From FEN-1297 sp046704255 (GTDB lineage Bacteria; Bacteroidota; Ignavibacteria; Ignavibacteriales; Ignavibacteriaceae): a stretch of DNA of 64,000 nt. The notes under the pieces were generated by a model that made no database searches, had not been told where the DNA came from, and saw nothing but the letters and a program-made list of their open reading frames with translations. Shown here piece after piece: positions 45,849 through 53,500 of this stretch. The DNA is taken from assembly GCA_046704255.1 (NCBI GenBank), contig JBJKSH010000178.1, forward strand, positions 1 to 64,000. Direction: 5' to 3'. The position numbers were made by a program, and so were the translations under genes. Every line of letters begins with the position of its first letter. Positions within the stretch are counted from its first letter, which is position 1.

Positions 45849-46211
45849 ATCATATCTCAAATTAATAATAATATAAATGGACAATAACTGTTCCAGCAGC
45901 TAAAGAAATAATAAGCTGTTATAAAATAATAAGATATAGTGGTAGTAAAATTCAATTTGGGTTGCAAAAGGTGTTAATATTACACATTAAAAAAATTTAA
46001 CTGTAAATTAATTACTAGTGCAAACTTAGGGCTCTTTAAAATTCTAGAATTATAGTAACAAATTATTTTATAGAATAAATTCAAGATGCAAACAAAATCT
46101 TTTTTAGTTGGTTTTTCTGTCTTTTGTATACTTTAAAATTCTTATATTTCAGGGCAAATTAATAAACTTTTGTAAAACCAAGCCCGTTTTTGGTTAGTTA
46201 TCAATATTTAA
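45849..46211. other. AT-rich gap without recognisable genes
   Basis: This 363-bp stretch separates the minus-strand gene from the tRNA promoter. I see no ORF with coding character, no strong inverted repeat and no tRNA. It probably holds the divergent 5' regions of the minus-strand gene and the tRNA operon. Confidence 0.5.
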
Positions 46212-46243
46212 TTTGCATTTTTCTTGAATTCCAGATATATTTG
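46212..46243 (+). promoter_or_regulatory. Bacteroidota-type promoter of the tRNA/secE operon
   Basis: TTTG (46212-46215), a 20-base spacer, and TATATTTG (46236-46243) match the -33 TTTG / -7 TAnnTTTG promoter known in Bacteroidota. Transcription would start near 46250, about ten bases before tRNA-Tyr. The same TATATTTG octamer precedes rpsL at 58715. Confidence 0.7.
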
Positions 46244-46261
46244 TTGCTCGTTTATAAAACC

Positions 46262-46345
46262 GGGCGGACGCCGGAGTTGGAGAGCCGGGGCGGACTGTAA
46301 ATCCGTTGGCTGACGCCTTTGGGGGTTCGAATCCCTCGCCGCCCA
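46262..46345 (+). tRNA. tRNA-Tyr (anticodon GTA)
   Basis: 84 nt with a long variable arm (GGCTGACGCCTTTG region), as in class II tRNA-Tyr. The anticodon stem-loop GCGGA-CTGTAAA-TCCGT gives GTA. The T-arm GGGGGTTCGAATCCCTC and acceptor GGGCGG/CCGCCC are intact with one mismatch at the seventh pair. CCA is not encoded. It opens the tRNA cluster in the order Tyr-Gly-Thr-(rpmG)-Trp-secE, seen with variations in many bacteria. Confidence 0.95.
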
Positions 46346-46372
46346 TTGTATTAGATTTTGTTATGAATTATT

Positions 46373-46417
46373 AAGGGAATAATATAATAGTGTTTTTTTA
46401 ATTCCCTTATTTTTTTG
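46373..46417 (+). terminator. Terminator-like hairpin after tRNA-Tyr
   Basis: AAGGGAAT (46373-46380) and ATTCCCTT (46401-46408) form an 8-bp stem with a 20-nt loop, followed by a run of seven T (46411-46417). It would separate tRNA-Tyr from the tRNA-Gly repeats, which is unexpected in this normally co-transcribed cluster. Confidence 0.55.
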
Positions 46418-46454
46418 TGTTTTTCTAAAATATAAATTGTTCTTAACAAGAATA

Positions 46455-46530
46455 GTGGGAGTAACTCAGTTGGCTAGAGTCATCCCGACCAGGTCGGGAT
46501 TGGTCGCGGGTTTGAGTCCCGTCTCCTTTT
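46455..46530 (+). pseudogene. tRNA-Gly-derived unit A with anticodon arm replaced by a palindrome
   Basis: The D-arm region (GTAACTCAGTTGGCTAGAGTC) and T-arm (CGCGGGTTTGAGTCCCGTC) match the genuine tRNA-Gly at 46594 almost base for base. The 17-nt anticodon arm is replaced by a 19-nt perfect inverted repeat at 46482-46500. A 5-bp stem would leave a 9-nt loop, so no normal anticodon can be displayed. The 5' acceptor GTGGGAG is tRNA-like, but the 3' side is decayed (CTCCTTT). Unlikely to act in translation. Confidence 0.8.
46482..46500 (+). repeat. 19-nt palindrome in tRNA-Gly unit A
   Basis: ATCCCGACCAGGTCGGGAT is a perfect inverted repeat (9-bp arms around a single A) exactly where the anticodon arm of tRNA-Gly should be. 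The same element, with one arm-end change, occurs at 46938-46956. Confidence 0.9.
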
Positions 46531-46593
46531 CTCAAACAAGGAGCAAAATTTTATAAGATAATTTGTTCTTTTTAATAATATAAATAAGTTTAA

Positions 46594-46667
46594 GCGGGAG
46601 TAACTCAGTTGGCTAGAGTCACAGCCTTCCAAGCTGTTGGTCGCGGGTTCGAGTCCCGTCTCCCGCT
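46594..46667 (+). tRNA. tRNA-Gly (anticodon TCC)
   Basis: 74 nt. Acceptor GCGGGAG/CTCCCGC pairs fully. Anticodon stem-loop ACAGC-CTTCCAA-GCTGT gives TCC. T-arm CGGGTTCGAGTCCCG is intact. No CCA encoded. This is the only functional-looking member of three tandem homologous units, and a GIY-YIG gene starts only 5 bases after its end. Confidence 0.95.
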
Positions 46668-46672
46668 CCGGT

Positions 46673-46933
46673 ATGAGTTATTATATGTACATATTGGTAA
46701 GTCAAAAGGTTGATATACATTATGTCGGTTCAACAGGCGATTTAGAGAAAAGATTAGAATTACATAATAGTACACATGCCCGTTGAACGAAGCATTATCA
46801 GCCATGGGTTCTTAAATATTTTGAAGAGTTTGCCACAAGGAGTGAGGCAGTTAAGCGAGAACGATATGTAAAGTCGCTGAGAAATATAAAAAAGTTTTTA
46901 GAGATGGTAGAAAGGAGTAACTCAGTTGGCTAG
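46673..46933 (+). pseudogene. GIY-YIG nuclease gene with in-frame stop, fused into tRNA-Gly unit B
   Basis: From ATG 46673 the frame reads MSYYMYILVSQKVDIHYVGS, a GIY-YIG core (MYI and YVG), with the conserved Arg at codon 27. A TGA stands at 46784-46786 where related proteins have Trp (THAR-stop-TKHYQPW). After it the frame continues cleanly: WVLKYFEEF, then TRSEAVKRERYVKSL with the conserved Glu region, then MVERSNSVG and TAG at 46931. The last codons are D-arm bases of tRNA-Gly unit B. GIY-YIG domains cut DNA in homing endonucleases and repair enzymes. It is either a freshly inactivated gene or one read through the stop. There is no obvious Shine-Dalgarno. Confidence 0.8.
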
Positions 46934-46986
46934 AGTCGTCCCGACCAGGTCGGGATTGGTCGCGGGTTCGAATCCCGTCTCCCGCT
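46911..46986 (+). pseudogene. tRNA-Gly-derived unit B with anticodon arm replaced by a palindrome
   Basis: The D-arm (GTAACTCAGTTGGCTAGAGTC), T-arm (CGCGGGTTCGAATCCCGTC) and 3' acceptor CTCCCGC match tRNA-Gly. The anticodon arm is replaced by the palindrome at 46938-46956. The 5' acceptor is broken (AAAGGAG), being occupied by the end of the GIY-YIG frame. The 5' acceptor of unit A would pair with the 3' acceptor of unit B (one G-U), as if one ancestral unit had been split or duplicated by the insertion. tRNA-Thr follows after 11 bases. Confidence 0.8.
46938..46956 (+). repeat. 19-nt palindrome in tRNA-Gly unit B
   Basis: GTCCCGACCAGGTCGGGAT differs from the copy at 46482 only in its first base, and G-U pairing keeps the stem. 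Confidence 0.9.
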
Positions 46987-46997
46987 CTGAAAAAACT

Positions 46998-47070
46998 GCT
47001 GACGTAGCTCAGTTGGTAGAGCACATCCTTGGTAAGGATGAGGTCACCGGTTCAACCCCGGTCGTCAGCT
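46998..47070 (+). tRNA. tRNA-Thr (anticodon GGT)
   Basis: 73 nt. Acceptor GCTGACG/CGTCAGC, D-arm GTAGCTCAGTTGGTAGAGC, anticodon stem-loop CATCC-TTGGTAA-GGATG (GGT), T-arm CCGGTTCAACCCCGG. All stems pair. CCA not encoded. It lies 37 bases before rpmG. Confidence 0.95.
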
Positions 47071-47107
47071 CTAGAATAAAAATTAGTAAATAATGAAGTG
47101 AAGAATA

Positions 47108-47257
47108 ATGAGAGATATTATAACATTAGAATGTACGGAGTGTAAAAGAAGAAATTACACAACGACAAAAAATAAAAGACTTCATCCCAACCGGGTTGAA
47201 TATAAAAAGTATTGCAGGTGGGATAAAAAGCATACAATTCACAAAGAAACTAAATAA
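47108..47257 (+). CDS. rpmG: 50S ribosomal protein L33
   Basis: 49 residues from ATG 47108: RDIITLECTECKRRNYTTTKNK ... KKYCRWDKKHTIHKETK. Normal L33 length and pattern. The first CxxC (Cys9, Cys12) and Cys36 are present, but the position of the fourth zinc Cys reads Asp39 (CRWD rather than CxxC). The gene lies between tRNA-Thr and tRNA-Trp, just before secE, the usual place for rpmG. Confidence 0.93.
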   Translation: MRDIITLECTECKRRNYTTTKNKRLHPNRVEYKKYCRWDKKHTIHKETK

Positions 47258-47262
47258 TTGCT

Positions 47263-47335
<73 letters not shown>

Positions 47336-47361
47336 CAGAGTAAAAACAGAGTGGGTTTTAT

Positions 47362-47544
47362 ATGAAAGAGAAAATTATTACTTTTTTTCAGGATGTGGTT
47401 AAGGAAATGAAAAAGGTTACCTGGCCAACCATGGATGAGTTAAAGGAATCTACAACAGTTGTAATAGTTTCATGCCTGTTGATTTCAGCTTTTACGTATG
47501 TAATTGATATGATAATTACTCAATTATTTAAAGGAATATTTTAA
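47362..47544 (+). CDS. secE: Preprotein translocase subunit SecE
   Basis: 60 residues, the short single-helix form of SecE. The conserved amphipathic segment FFQDVVKEMKKVTWPTMDEL is followed by one membrane helix (TTVVIVSCLLISAFTYVIDMII). SecE is the essential clamp of the SecYEG channel. Next gene nusG starts 3 bases after its stop. Confidence 0.95.
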   Translation: MKEKIITFFQDVVKEMKKVTWPTMDELKESTTVVIVSCLLISAFTYVIDMIITQLFKGIF

Positions 47545-47547
47545 CAG

Positions 47548-48093
47548 ATGTCTGAATCTGAATTAAGATGGTATGTAATAAGAACTTTTTCCGGCCACGA
47601 GAATAAAGTTAAAAATCTTATTGAAGCTGAACTTAGAGATAATGAACGGCTAAAAGTTAAGGTTGAAGATATCCTTGTACCAACCGAAAAAGTGTTCGAA
47701 GTAAAAGACGGCAAGAAAAAAAGTAAAACAAAAAACTTTTTCCCAGGTTATATTTTGGTAAAAGCAGACCTGGATAATCAGGTAAAGGATTTCATTTTAA
47801 ATACGCCTTCTGTTATGGGCTTTTTGGGAATGAAAAACAATCCCGAACCGCTTCAACCGGAAGAAGTAAAAAGAATTGTAGGCAGAATTACCCAGGATGA
47901 CAGCAGCGAAAGAATGGAAACGTTTTTTAGGAACGGGGATATTGTTAAAATAATCGATGGTCCGTTTAATAATTTCAGCGGAACTATTCAGGAAGTTAAC
48001 GAAGAAAAAATGAAAATTAAAGTTATGGTTTCAATTTTCGGTAGAAAAACTCCGGTTGAAATAGACTTTGTTCAAGCAGAATTAGAAAAATAA
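47548..48093 (+). CDS. nusG: Transcription termination/antitermination protein NusG
   Basis: 181 residues. N-terminal NGN domain (RWYVIRTFSGHENKVKNLIEAEL; FFPGYILVKADL; VMGFLGMKNNPEPL) and C-terminal KOW domain (GDIVKIIDGPFNNFSGTIQEVN). NusG binds RNA polymerase and couples it to Rho or the ribosome. Its place between secE and rplK is universal. Confidence 0.96.
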   Translation: MSESELRWYVIRTFSGHENKVKNLIEAELRDNERLKVKVEDILVPTEKVFEVKDGKKKSKTKNFFPGYILVKADLDNQVKDFILNTPSVMGFLGMKNNPEPLQPEEVKRIVGRITQDDSSERMETFFRNGDIVKIIDGPFNNFSGTIQEVNEEKMKIKVMVSIFGRKTPVEIDFVQAELEK

Positions 48094-48122
48094 TTAAGTA
48101 TTTATTCCAATAAGGTAACAAA

Positions 48123-48548
48123 ATGGCTAAGAAGATAACTGGATATATTAAATTACAAATACCTGCCGGTAAAGCTAATCCGTCTCCGCCTGTAGGCCCT
48201 GCATTAGGTCAAAAAGGTGTAAACATTATGGAGTTTTGCAAGCAGTTTAATGCAAGAACCTCAGATAAAGACGGCTTAATAATTCCGGTTGTAATAACTG
48301 TTTTTTCCGATAAATCTTTTACGTTTATTACAAAAACCCCGCCTGCAGCGGTTCTTCTTAAAAAGGCTGCTAAAATAGAAAAAGGTTCACCCGAACCGCA
48401 TAGAAACAAAGTTGCTAAGGTTTCGAAAAGCCAGGTTAAGGAAATTGCGCAGTTAAAAATGCCTGACCTTAATGCTTATGATATTGAGCATGCATCCAGC
48501 ATGGTTGCCGGAACTGCAAGAAGCATGGGTATTACGGTAGAAGATTAG
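48123..48548 (+). CDS. rplK: 50S ribosomal protein L11
   Basis: 141 residues, full length. GYIKLQIPAGKANPSPPVGPALGQKGVNIMEFCKQFN and the C-terminal rRNA-binding domain (DLNAYDIEHASSMVAGTARSMGI) are typical. L11 forms the GTPase-associated stalk base with 23S rRNA. Confidence 0.97.
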   Translation: MAKKITGYIKLQIPAGKANPSPPVGPALGQKGVNIMEFCKQFNARTSDKDGLIIPVVITVFSDKSFTFITKTPPAAVLLKKAAKIEKGSPEPHRNKVAKVSKSQVKEIAQLKMPDLNAYDIEHASSMVAGTARSMGITVED

Positions 48549-48592
48549 TAAACAAAACAGTCAATACCGAAAGTTCAAAAGGAAAAAGAAAA

Positions 48593-49288
48593 ATGCAAAA
48601 GACAAAACGAAATAAGGAAATTAGTAAATCATTTGATAAATCTAAAGAATATAGCCTGGAAGATGCCATAAAAATTTTAAAAGATCAATCCAAAGTTAAA
48701 TTTATAGAGTCTTTAGATTGTGCAATTAGATTGGGCGTTGACCCCAGACATGCAGACCAGATGGTAAGAGGAGCTGTTTCTTTACCTCATGGAACAGGTA
48801 AGAAGGTAAGAATTCTGGTTGTTGCAAAAGGTGCTAAAGTTCAGGAAGCATTGGATGCCGGCGCCGATTATGCGGGCTTTGAAGAATACATTGAAAAGAT
48901 TAAAGGCGGCTGGGCAGATGTTGACGTTATAATTGCCACACCTGATACAATGGGTGAACTTGGAAAACTAGGCAGGATTCTTGGGCCTAAAGGCTTAATG
49001 CCTAACCCTAAAACCGGCAGAGTTACTATGGATATTGCTAATGTAGTCAAAGAAGTTAAAGCCGGAAAGATTGAATTCCGTGTTGAAAAAACCGGCATAG
49101 TACATACTTCTTTAGGCAAATTGAATTTTGATGTTGATAAGTTAGCGGAAAACACCCGATCATTTTTAAATACTATTATAAGATTAAAACCTGCTACTGC
49201 AAAAGGGCAGTATGTTAAGAGTTTATATTTATCCAGCACTATGGGTCCCGGTTTGAAAATTACACGGGATGAATTAGCTGCTCATTAA
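48593..49288 (+). CDS. rplA: 50S ribosomal protein L1
   Basis: 231 residues. SLDCAIRLGVDPRHADQMVRGAVSLPHGTGK, LGRILGPKGLMPNPKTGRVT and NTIIRLKPATAKGQYVKSLY are hallmarks. L1 forms the mobile stalk near the E site and in many bacteria represses its own operon by binding the mRNA leader. A 95-bp gap follows before rplJ. Confidence 0.97.
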   Translation: MQKTKRNKEISKSFDKSKEYSLEDAIKILKDQSKVKFIESLDCAIRLGVDPRHADQMVRGAVSLPHGTGKKVRILVVAKGAKVQEALDAGADYAGFEEYIEKIKGGWADVDVIIATPDTMGELGKLGRILGPKGLMPNPKTGRVTMDIANVVKEVKAGKIEFRVEKTGIVHTSLGKLNFDVDKLAENTRSFLNTIIRLKPATAKGQYVKSLYLSSTMGPGLKITRDELAAH

Positions 49289-49333
49289 AAAAATAAAAAA
49301 ATTTTACGCACTCAATAAAAAATGCTTCAAAAA

Positions 49334-49347
49334 TCCGGATATCCGGA
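49334..49347 (+). promoter_or_regulatory. Palindrome in the rplJ leader
   Basis: TCCGGATATCCGGA is a perfect 14-bp palindrome in the 95-bp gap between rplA and rplJ. In other bacteria this leader RNA binds L10(L7/L12)4 for feedback control. The palindrome could form part of such a structure or be a protein site on DNA. Confidence 0.35.
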
Positions 49348-49383
49348 AGGTAACGATTAATTAAAAACCGATATGGGAGAAAA

Positions 49384-49986
49384 ATGTTAAATGCCGAACT
49401 AAATGAAACTCTGCAGGGTGAAGGGAAAAAATCTTCTTCGCAAGCGGAAGAACTCCGTAATGCAGGGAACATCAAAAAAAAGTCGGAAGTTATTTCTGAG
49501 GTAAAGGAAATGCTTCAAAGTTCGTCGGCAGTTTTTCTTACAGATTATACCGGGATTAATGTTGCAGACATTAATGAATTAAGGAATAGCTTTAGAAACG
49601 AAGGAGTTAAATATAAAGTATATAAAAACACCTTATTTAAAAGAGCTATTGATGAAACCGGTAAATATGAAAAACTGGCTGATCACCTGATAGGAATGAC
49701 CGGATACGCTTTTGCATCCGATAATCCGGTTGTACCGGCAAAGATCATTAAAAAATATTTTGATGCCAATAATAAATTACTTCTTAAAGCCTGTTATATA
49801 GAAGATCAATATTATCCTGGAGAAAAACTTGATGAAATAGCTTCTCTTCCAACCAAGAAAGAATTATTGGCAAGCATAGTCGGAAGTATTGGCGCACCGA
49901 TTTCAGGAGTTGTGGGTGCAATAAATGCTGTTATGCGGGATCTTGTAAGTGTGATAGATGAAATATCCAAAAAGCAGGCAGCATAA
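49384..49986 (+). CDS. rplJ: 50S ribosomal protein L10, with N-terminal extension
   Basis: 200 residues. GGGAGA stands just before ATG 49384. The L10 core starts near residue 31 (KKSEVISEVKEMLQSSSAVFLTDYTGI), followed by INELRNSFRNEGVKYKVYKNTLFKRAI. The C-terminal helix (AINAVMRDLVSVIDEIS) binds L7/L12 dimers. The first ~30 residues (LNAELNETLQGEGKKSSSQAEELRN) are extra compared with the usual ~165-175-residue protein. No alternative ATG/GTG/TTG near residue 30 is in frame, so the extension appears real. Confidence 0.93.
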   Translation: MLNAELNETLQGEGKKSSSQAEELRNAGNIKKKSEVISEVKEMLQSSSAVFLTDYTGINVADINELRNSFRNEGVKYKVYKNTLFKRAIDETGKYEKLADHLIGMTGYAFASDNPVVPAKIIKKYFDANNKLLLKACYIEDQYYPGEKLDEIASLPTKKELLASIVGSIGAPISGVVGAINAVMRDLVSVIDEISKKQAA

Positions 49987-50024
49987 ATAAAAATTAAAAA
50001 GAAAATAATTAGGAGAATAATAAA

Positions 50025-50405
50025 ATGTCGGAAAAAGTATCTGAAATTGTAGATAAAATAAAAGGTCTTTCTTTAATGGAAGCATCTGAATTAAAGAAAG
50101 CATTGGAAGATGAATTTGGTGTAACCGCAGCAGCACCTGTAATTGTGGCAGGCGGCGGCCCTGCGGCAAACGGAGGAGCCCCGGTAGAAGAAAAAACCGA
50201 ATTCGATGTTGTTCTAAAAACAATTGGCGACAAGAAAATAAACGTTATTAAAGTTGTTAGAGCTCATACCGGGTTAGGTTTAAAAGAAGCTAAAGACCTC
50301 GTTGATGGCGCTCCGAATACCGTTAAAGAAGCGGTATCCAAAGATGAAGCAGAAAAACTTAAGAAAGAATTTGAAGAAGCAGGCGCTACCGTAGAAATTA
50401 AGTAA
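50025..50405 (+). CDS. rplL: 50S ribosomal protein L7/L12
   Basis: 126 residues, AGGAG ribosome site. N-terminal dimerisation helices (VSEIVDKIKGLSLMEASELKKALEDEFGV), an Ala/Gly-rich hinge (~residues 37-52), and C-terminal factor-binding domain (KTEFDVVLKTIGDKKINVIKVVRAHTGLGLKEAKDLVDGAP). Present in multiple copies on the stalk to recruit the GTPases encoded further down the window. Confidence 0.97.
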   Translation: MSEKVSEIVDKIKGLSLMEASELKKALEDEFGVTAAAPVIVAGGGPAANGGAPVEEKTEFDVVLKTIGDKKINVIKVVRAHTGLGLKEAKDLVDGAPNTVKEAVSKDEAEKLKKEFEEAGATVEIK

Positions 50406-50435
50406 TTTTATTTTGGCTAGGTAAATATAAAAAGT

Positions 50436-50470
50436 GATCCCGCTTTGCTGGGATCTCTTTTTGTATTTTT
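50436..50470 (+). terminator. Attenuator between rplL and rpoB
   Basis: GATCCC (50436-50441) and GGGATC (50450-50455) form a hairpin with an 8-nt loop, followed by TCTTTTTGTATTTTT. In E. coli a partial terminator at the same place sets the ratio of ribosomal protein to polymerase synthesis; the same role is inferred here. Confidence 0.65.
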
Positions 50471-50531
50471 GTATACGCTGTTTTATGATGTGACATTTAA
50501 GAAAAAGATTGAATAACATTGGAGGTTAAAA

Positions 50532-53500
50532 TTGGATAATCAAAGAATTTCCTTCGGAAGAATTTCCTCTGTAATTGAGCCGCCTCATTTGTTGGACATA
50601 CAAATCCTTGCGTTTGAAGAATTTGTTCAACTCAAAACTCCGCCCAATAAAAGAGAAAATAAAGGACTGCAAGCGGTTTTTAATACTAATTTTCCAATCT
50701 TTGATAACAAGGAAAATTATAGGCTGGATTTTATAGAATATTATATTGAAAAACCGCGTTTCTCTGTTCATGAATGTATGGAAAGAGGACTTACTTATGC
50801 CGCTCCTCTAAAAGGAAAACTACGGCTTTCTACAAAAGATCCGGAAACTCAAGAATTTGTTAATAGTGTTGAACAGGAAGTGTACCTGGGAAACCTTCCT
50901 TATATGACCGACAAAGGAACTTTTGTAATAAACGGTGCGGAAAGAGTTGTTGTTTCCCAATTGCACCGTTCACCGGGTGTTGCATTTTCGCAAACCGTAC
51001 ATCCTAACGGAACTCCGATATACTCGGCCAGGATTATTCCTTTAAGAGGTTCCTGGGTTGAGTTTGCAACGGATATTAATTACGTTATGTATGTTTACAT
51101 TGATCGCCGTAAGAAATTCCCCGCATCAACTTTACTGCGTGCTCTTAATTTTGCAACAGATGAAGAAATTCTCAATCTGTTCGATTTAGTTCAGGAAATT
51201 AATGTTAAGAAAGTTAAAATTGAAGAATTTGTTGGAAGAACAATTGCCAGTGATGTATTTGATATGTCTACCGGTGAAATTTTCTTAACAAAAGATAGTG
51301 TGCTTACCGAGGAGGACCTTGAAAGATTAAAAGAAGCGGAAGTAGAAACTCTTAAATTTATCCAATCAGATAATCCGGTAGATGCCGATTTAATAGTAAA
51401 TACTTTACGCAAAGATACTTCCAGTACAAGGGAGGAAGCTTTGTATTCTATCTACCGGCAGCTGCGTTCCGGAGAAGCCCCGGACCTGGATACCGCACAG
51501 TCCTTAATTGATAAATTATTTTTTAACGATAAAAGATATGATCTTGGTGATGTTGGCCGGCATAGGATGAACGATAAATTAAATTTAAATATACCGGAAA
51601 CAACAACCGTACTAACTGTAGAAGATATTATAGCAATAATGAAATATATCATCAAACTAAGGAACGGCAATGAAAGCGTTGATGATATTGATCATTTGGG
51701 AAACAGAAGAATTAGAACTGTTGGCGAGCAGCTAGGTCAGCAGTTTAATGTTGGAATGGCGCGTATGGCAAGAACAATAAAAGAAAGAATGAACATGCGC
51801 GATACCGAAAACTTTACTCCGCAGGACCTGGTAAATGCCAGAACAATAAGCAGCGTTATAAATGCTTTCTTCGGAACGAATCAGTTATCCCAGTTTATGG
51901 ATCAAACAAATCCACTGGCGGAATTAACCCACAAACGCAGAATGTCTGCATTAGGCCCGGGTGGTTTAACAAGAGAAAGAGCCGGCTTTGAAGTACGCGA
52001 TGTTCACTATACACATTATGGGCGTTTGTGTCCTATTGAAACACCTGAAGGCCCGAATATCGGTCTTATTTCTTCTTTAACAATTTATGCAAGAGTAAAC
52101 CGCTACGGCTTTTTGGAAACTCCTTACAGGAAAGTATTGAAAGGTAAAGTTTCCAGCGAAATAGAATATTTAACTGCGGAGCAGGAAGATTTATTTACAA
52201 TAGCACAGGCAAATGCGCCTTTGGATGATCAAGGTAAATTTGTTCATGAAAGAGTAAAATCCAGGTTCAAAGGAGAATTTCCTATAGTTACACCGGATAA
52301 TCTTCAATACATGGATGTTGCACCGGCACAGCTTGTAAGTGCGGCTGCAGCATTAATTCCGTTTCTTGAACATGACGATGCAAACAGAGCGCTTATGGGA
52401 TCAAATATGCAGCGTCAGGCAGTTCCTTTACTAAGGCCGGAAGCACCTCTTGTTGGTACCGGGCTTGAAAGAAAAGTTGCCACCGATTCTCGCGCAGTTA
52501 TTATTGCCGAGGATAACGGAGTAATAGAATCTATAGATGCCAACCGCATAGTTGTTAATTACGATGTTAATCCCAACAGCGCCGAAGCTTTAACTAACTT
52601 TGACGACGTAAAACGTACGGTTTACAATCTAATTAAATTTCACGGTACCAACCAGGAAACCTGCGTTAACCAGAGGCCTATTGTTAAAGAAGGCCAAAGA
52701 GTTGTTAAAGGCCAGGTTCTTGCAGACGGAAGCTCTACCGATCAGGGTGAATTAGCACTTGGAAGGAATGTACTTGTTGCATTTATGCCCTGGCGGGGCT
52801 ACAATTTTGAAGATGCTATAGTCATTAGTGAAAAAGTTGTAAGCGAAGATGTTTATACTTCAATTCACATTGAAGAATTTGAACTTCAGGTAAGAGAAAC
52901 AAAACGCGGGGAAGAAGAATTAACCAGAGAAATTCCTAACGTAAGTGAAGAAGCGGTTAGGAACCTTGATGAAAACGGAATAGTACGCGAAGGTGCGGAA
53001 GTAAAGGAAGGTGATATTCTAATTGGAAAGATTACTCCTAAAGGTGAAACCGATCCTACTCCTGAAGAAAAATTACTTAGAGCAATATTCGGGGATAAAG
53101 CCGGCGATGTTAAAGATGCATCGTTAAAAGCGCCTCCCGGATTAAAAGGAACGGTAATAAAAACCAGGCTTTTCAGCCGGAAGAAGAGAGATGCAGAAGC
53201 TAAGAAACAGGAAAAGAAACAACTGGATACGCTGGAAAACCAGCATAGCCAGGACCTAAAAACATCTTATGAAAAATTAATTGAGAAGCTGACTAAAATA
53301 ACCAACGGTGAAACAACTACTGGTATTAGAGACCTTGAAGGCAGTGTTGTTTTAAGAAGCGGTACGGCAATTAAAGACTCTACGTTTTCCTCTATGGAAG
53401 ATGTTACAAAACTAGACTATACTCTGGAATGGTTCGAATCGAAAAAAATAAATAATTTAATTAAAACTTTATACAAAAATTATTTTGATGTCCTTGCCGA

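Noticed and set aside
46455..46530. Functional tRNA (unit A)
   Set aside because: The anticodon arm is replaced by a palindrome that leaves no 7-nt loop, and the 3' acceptor strand does not pair with the 5' strand.
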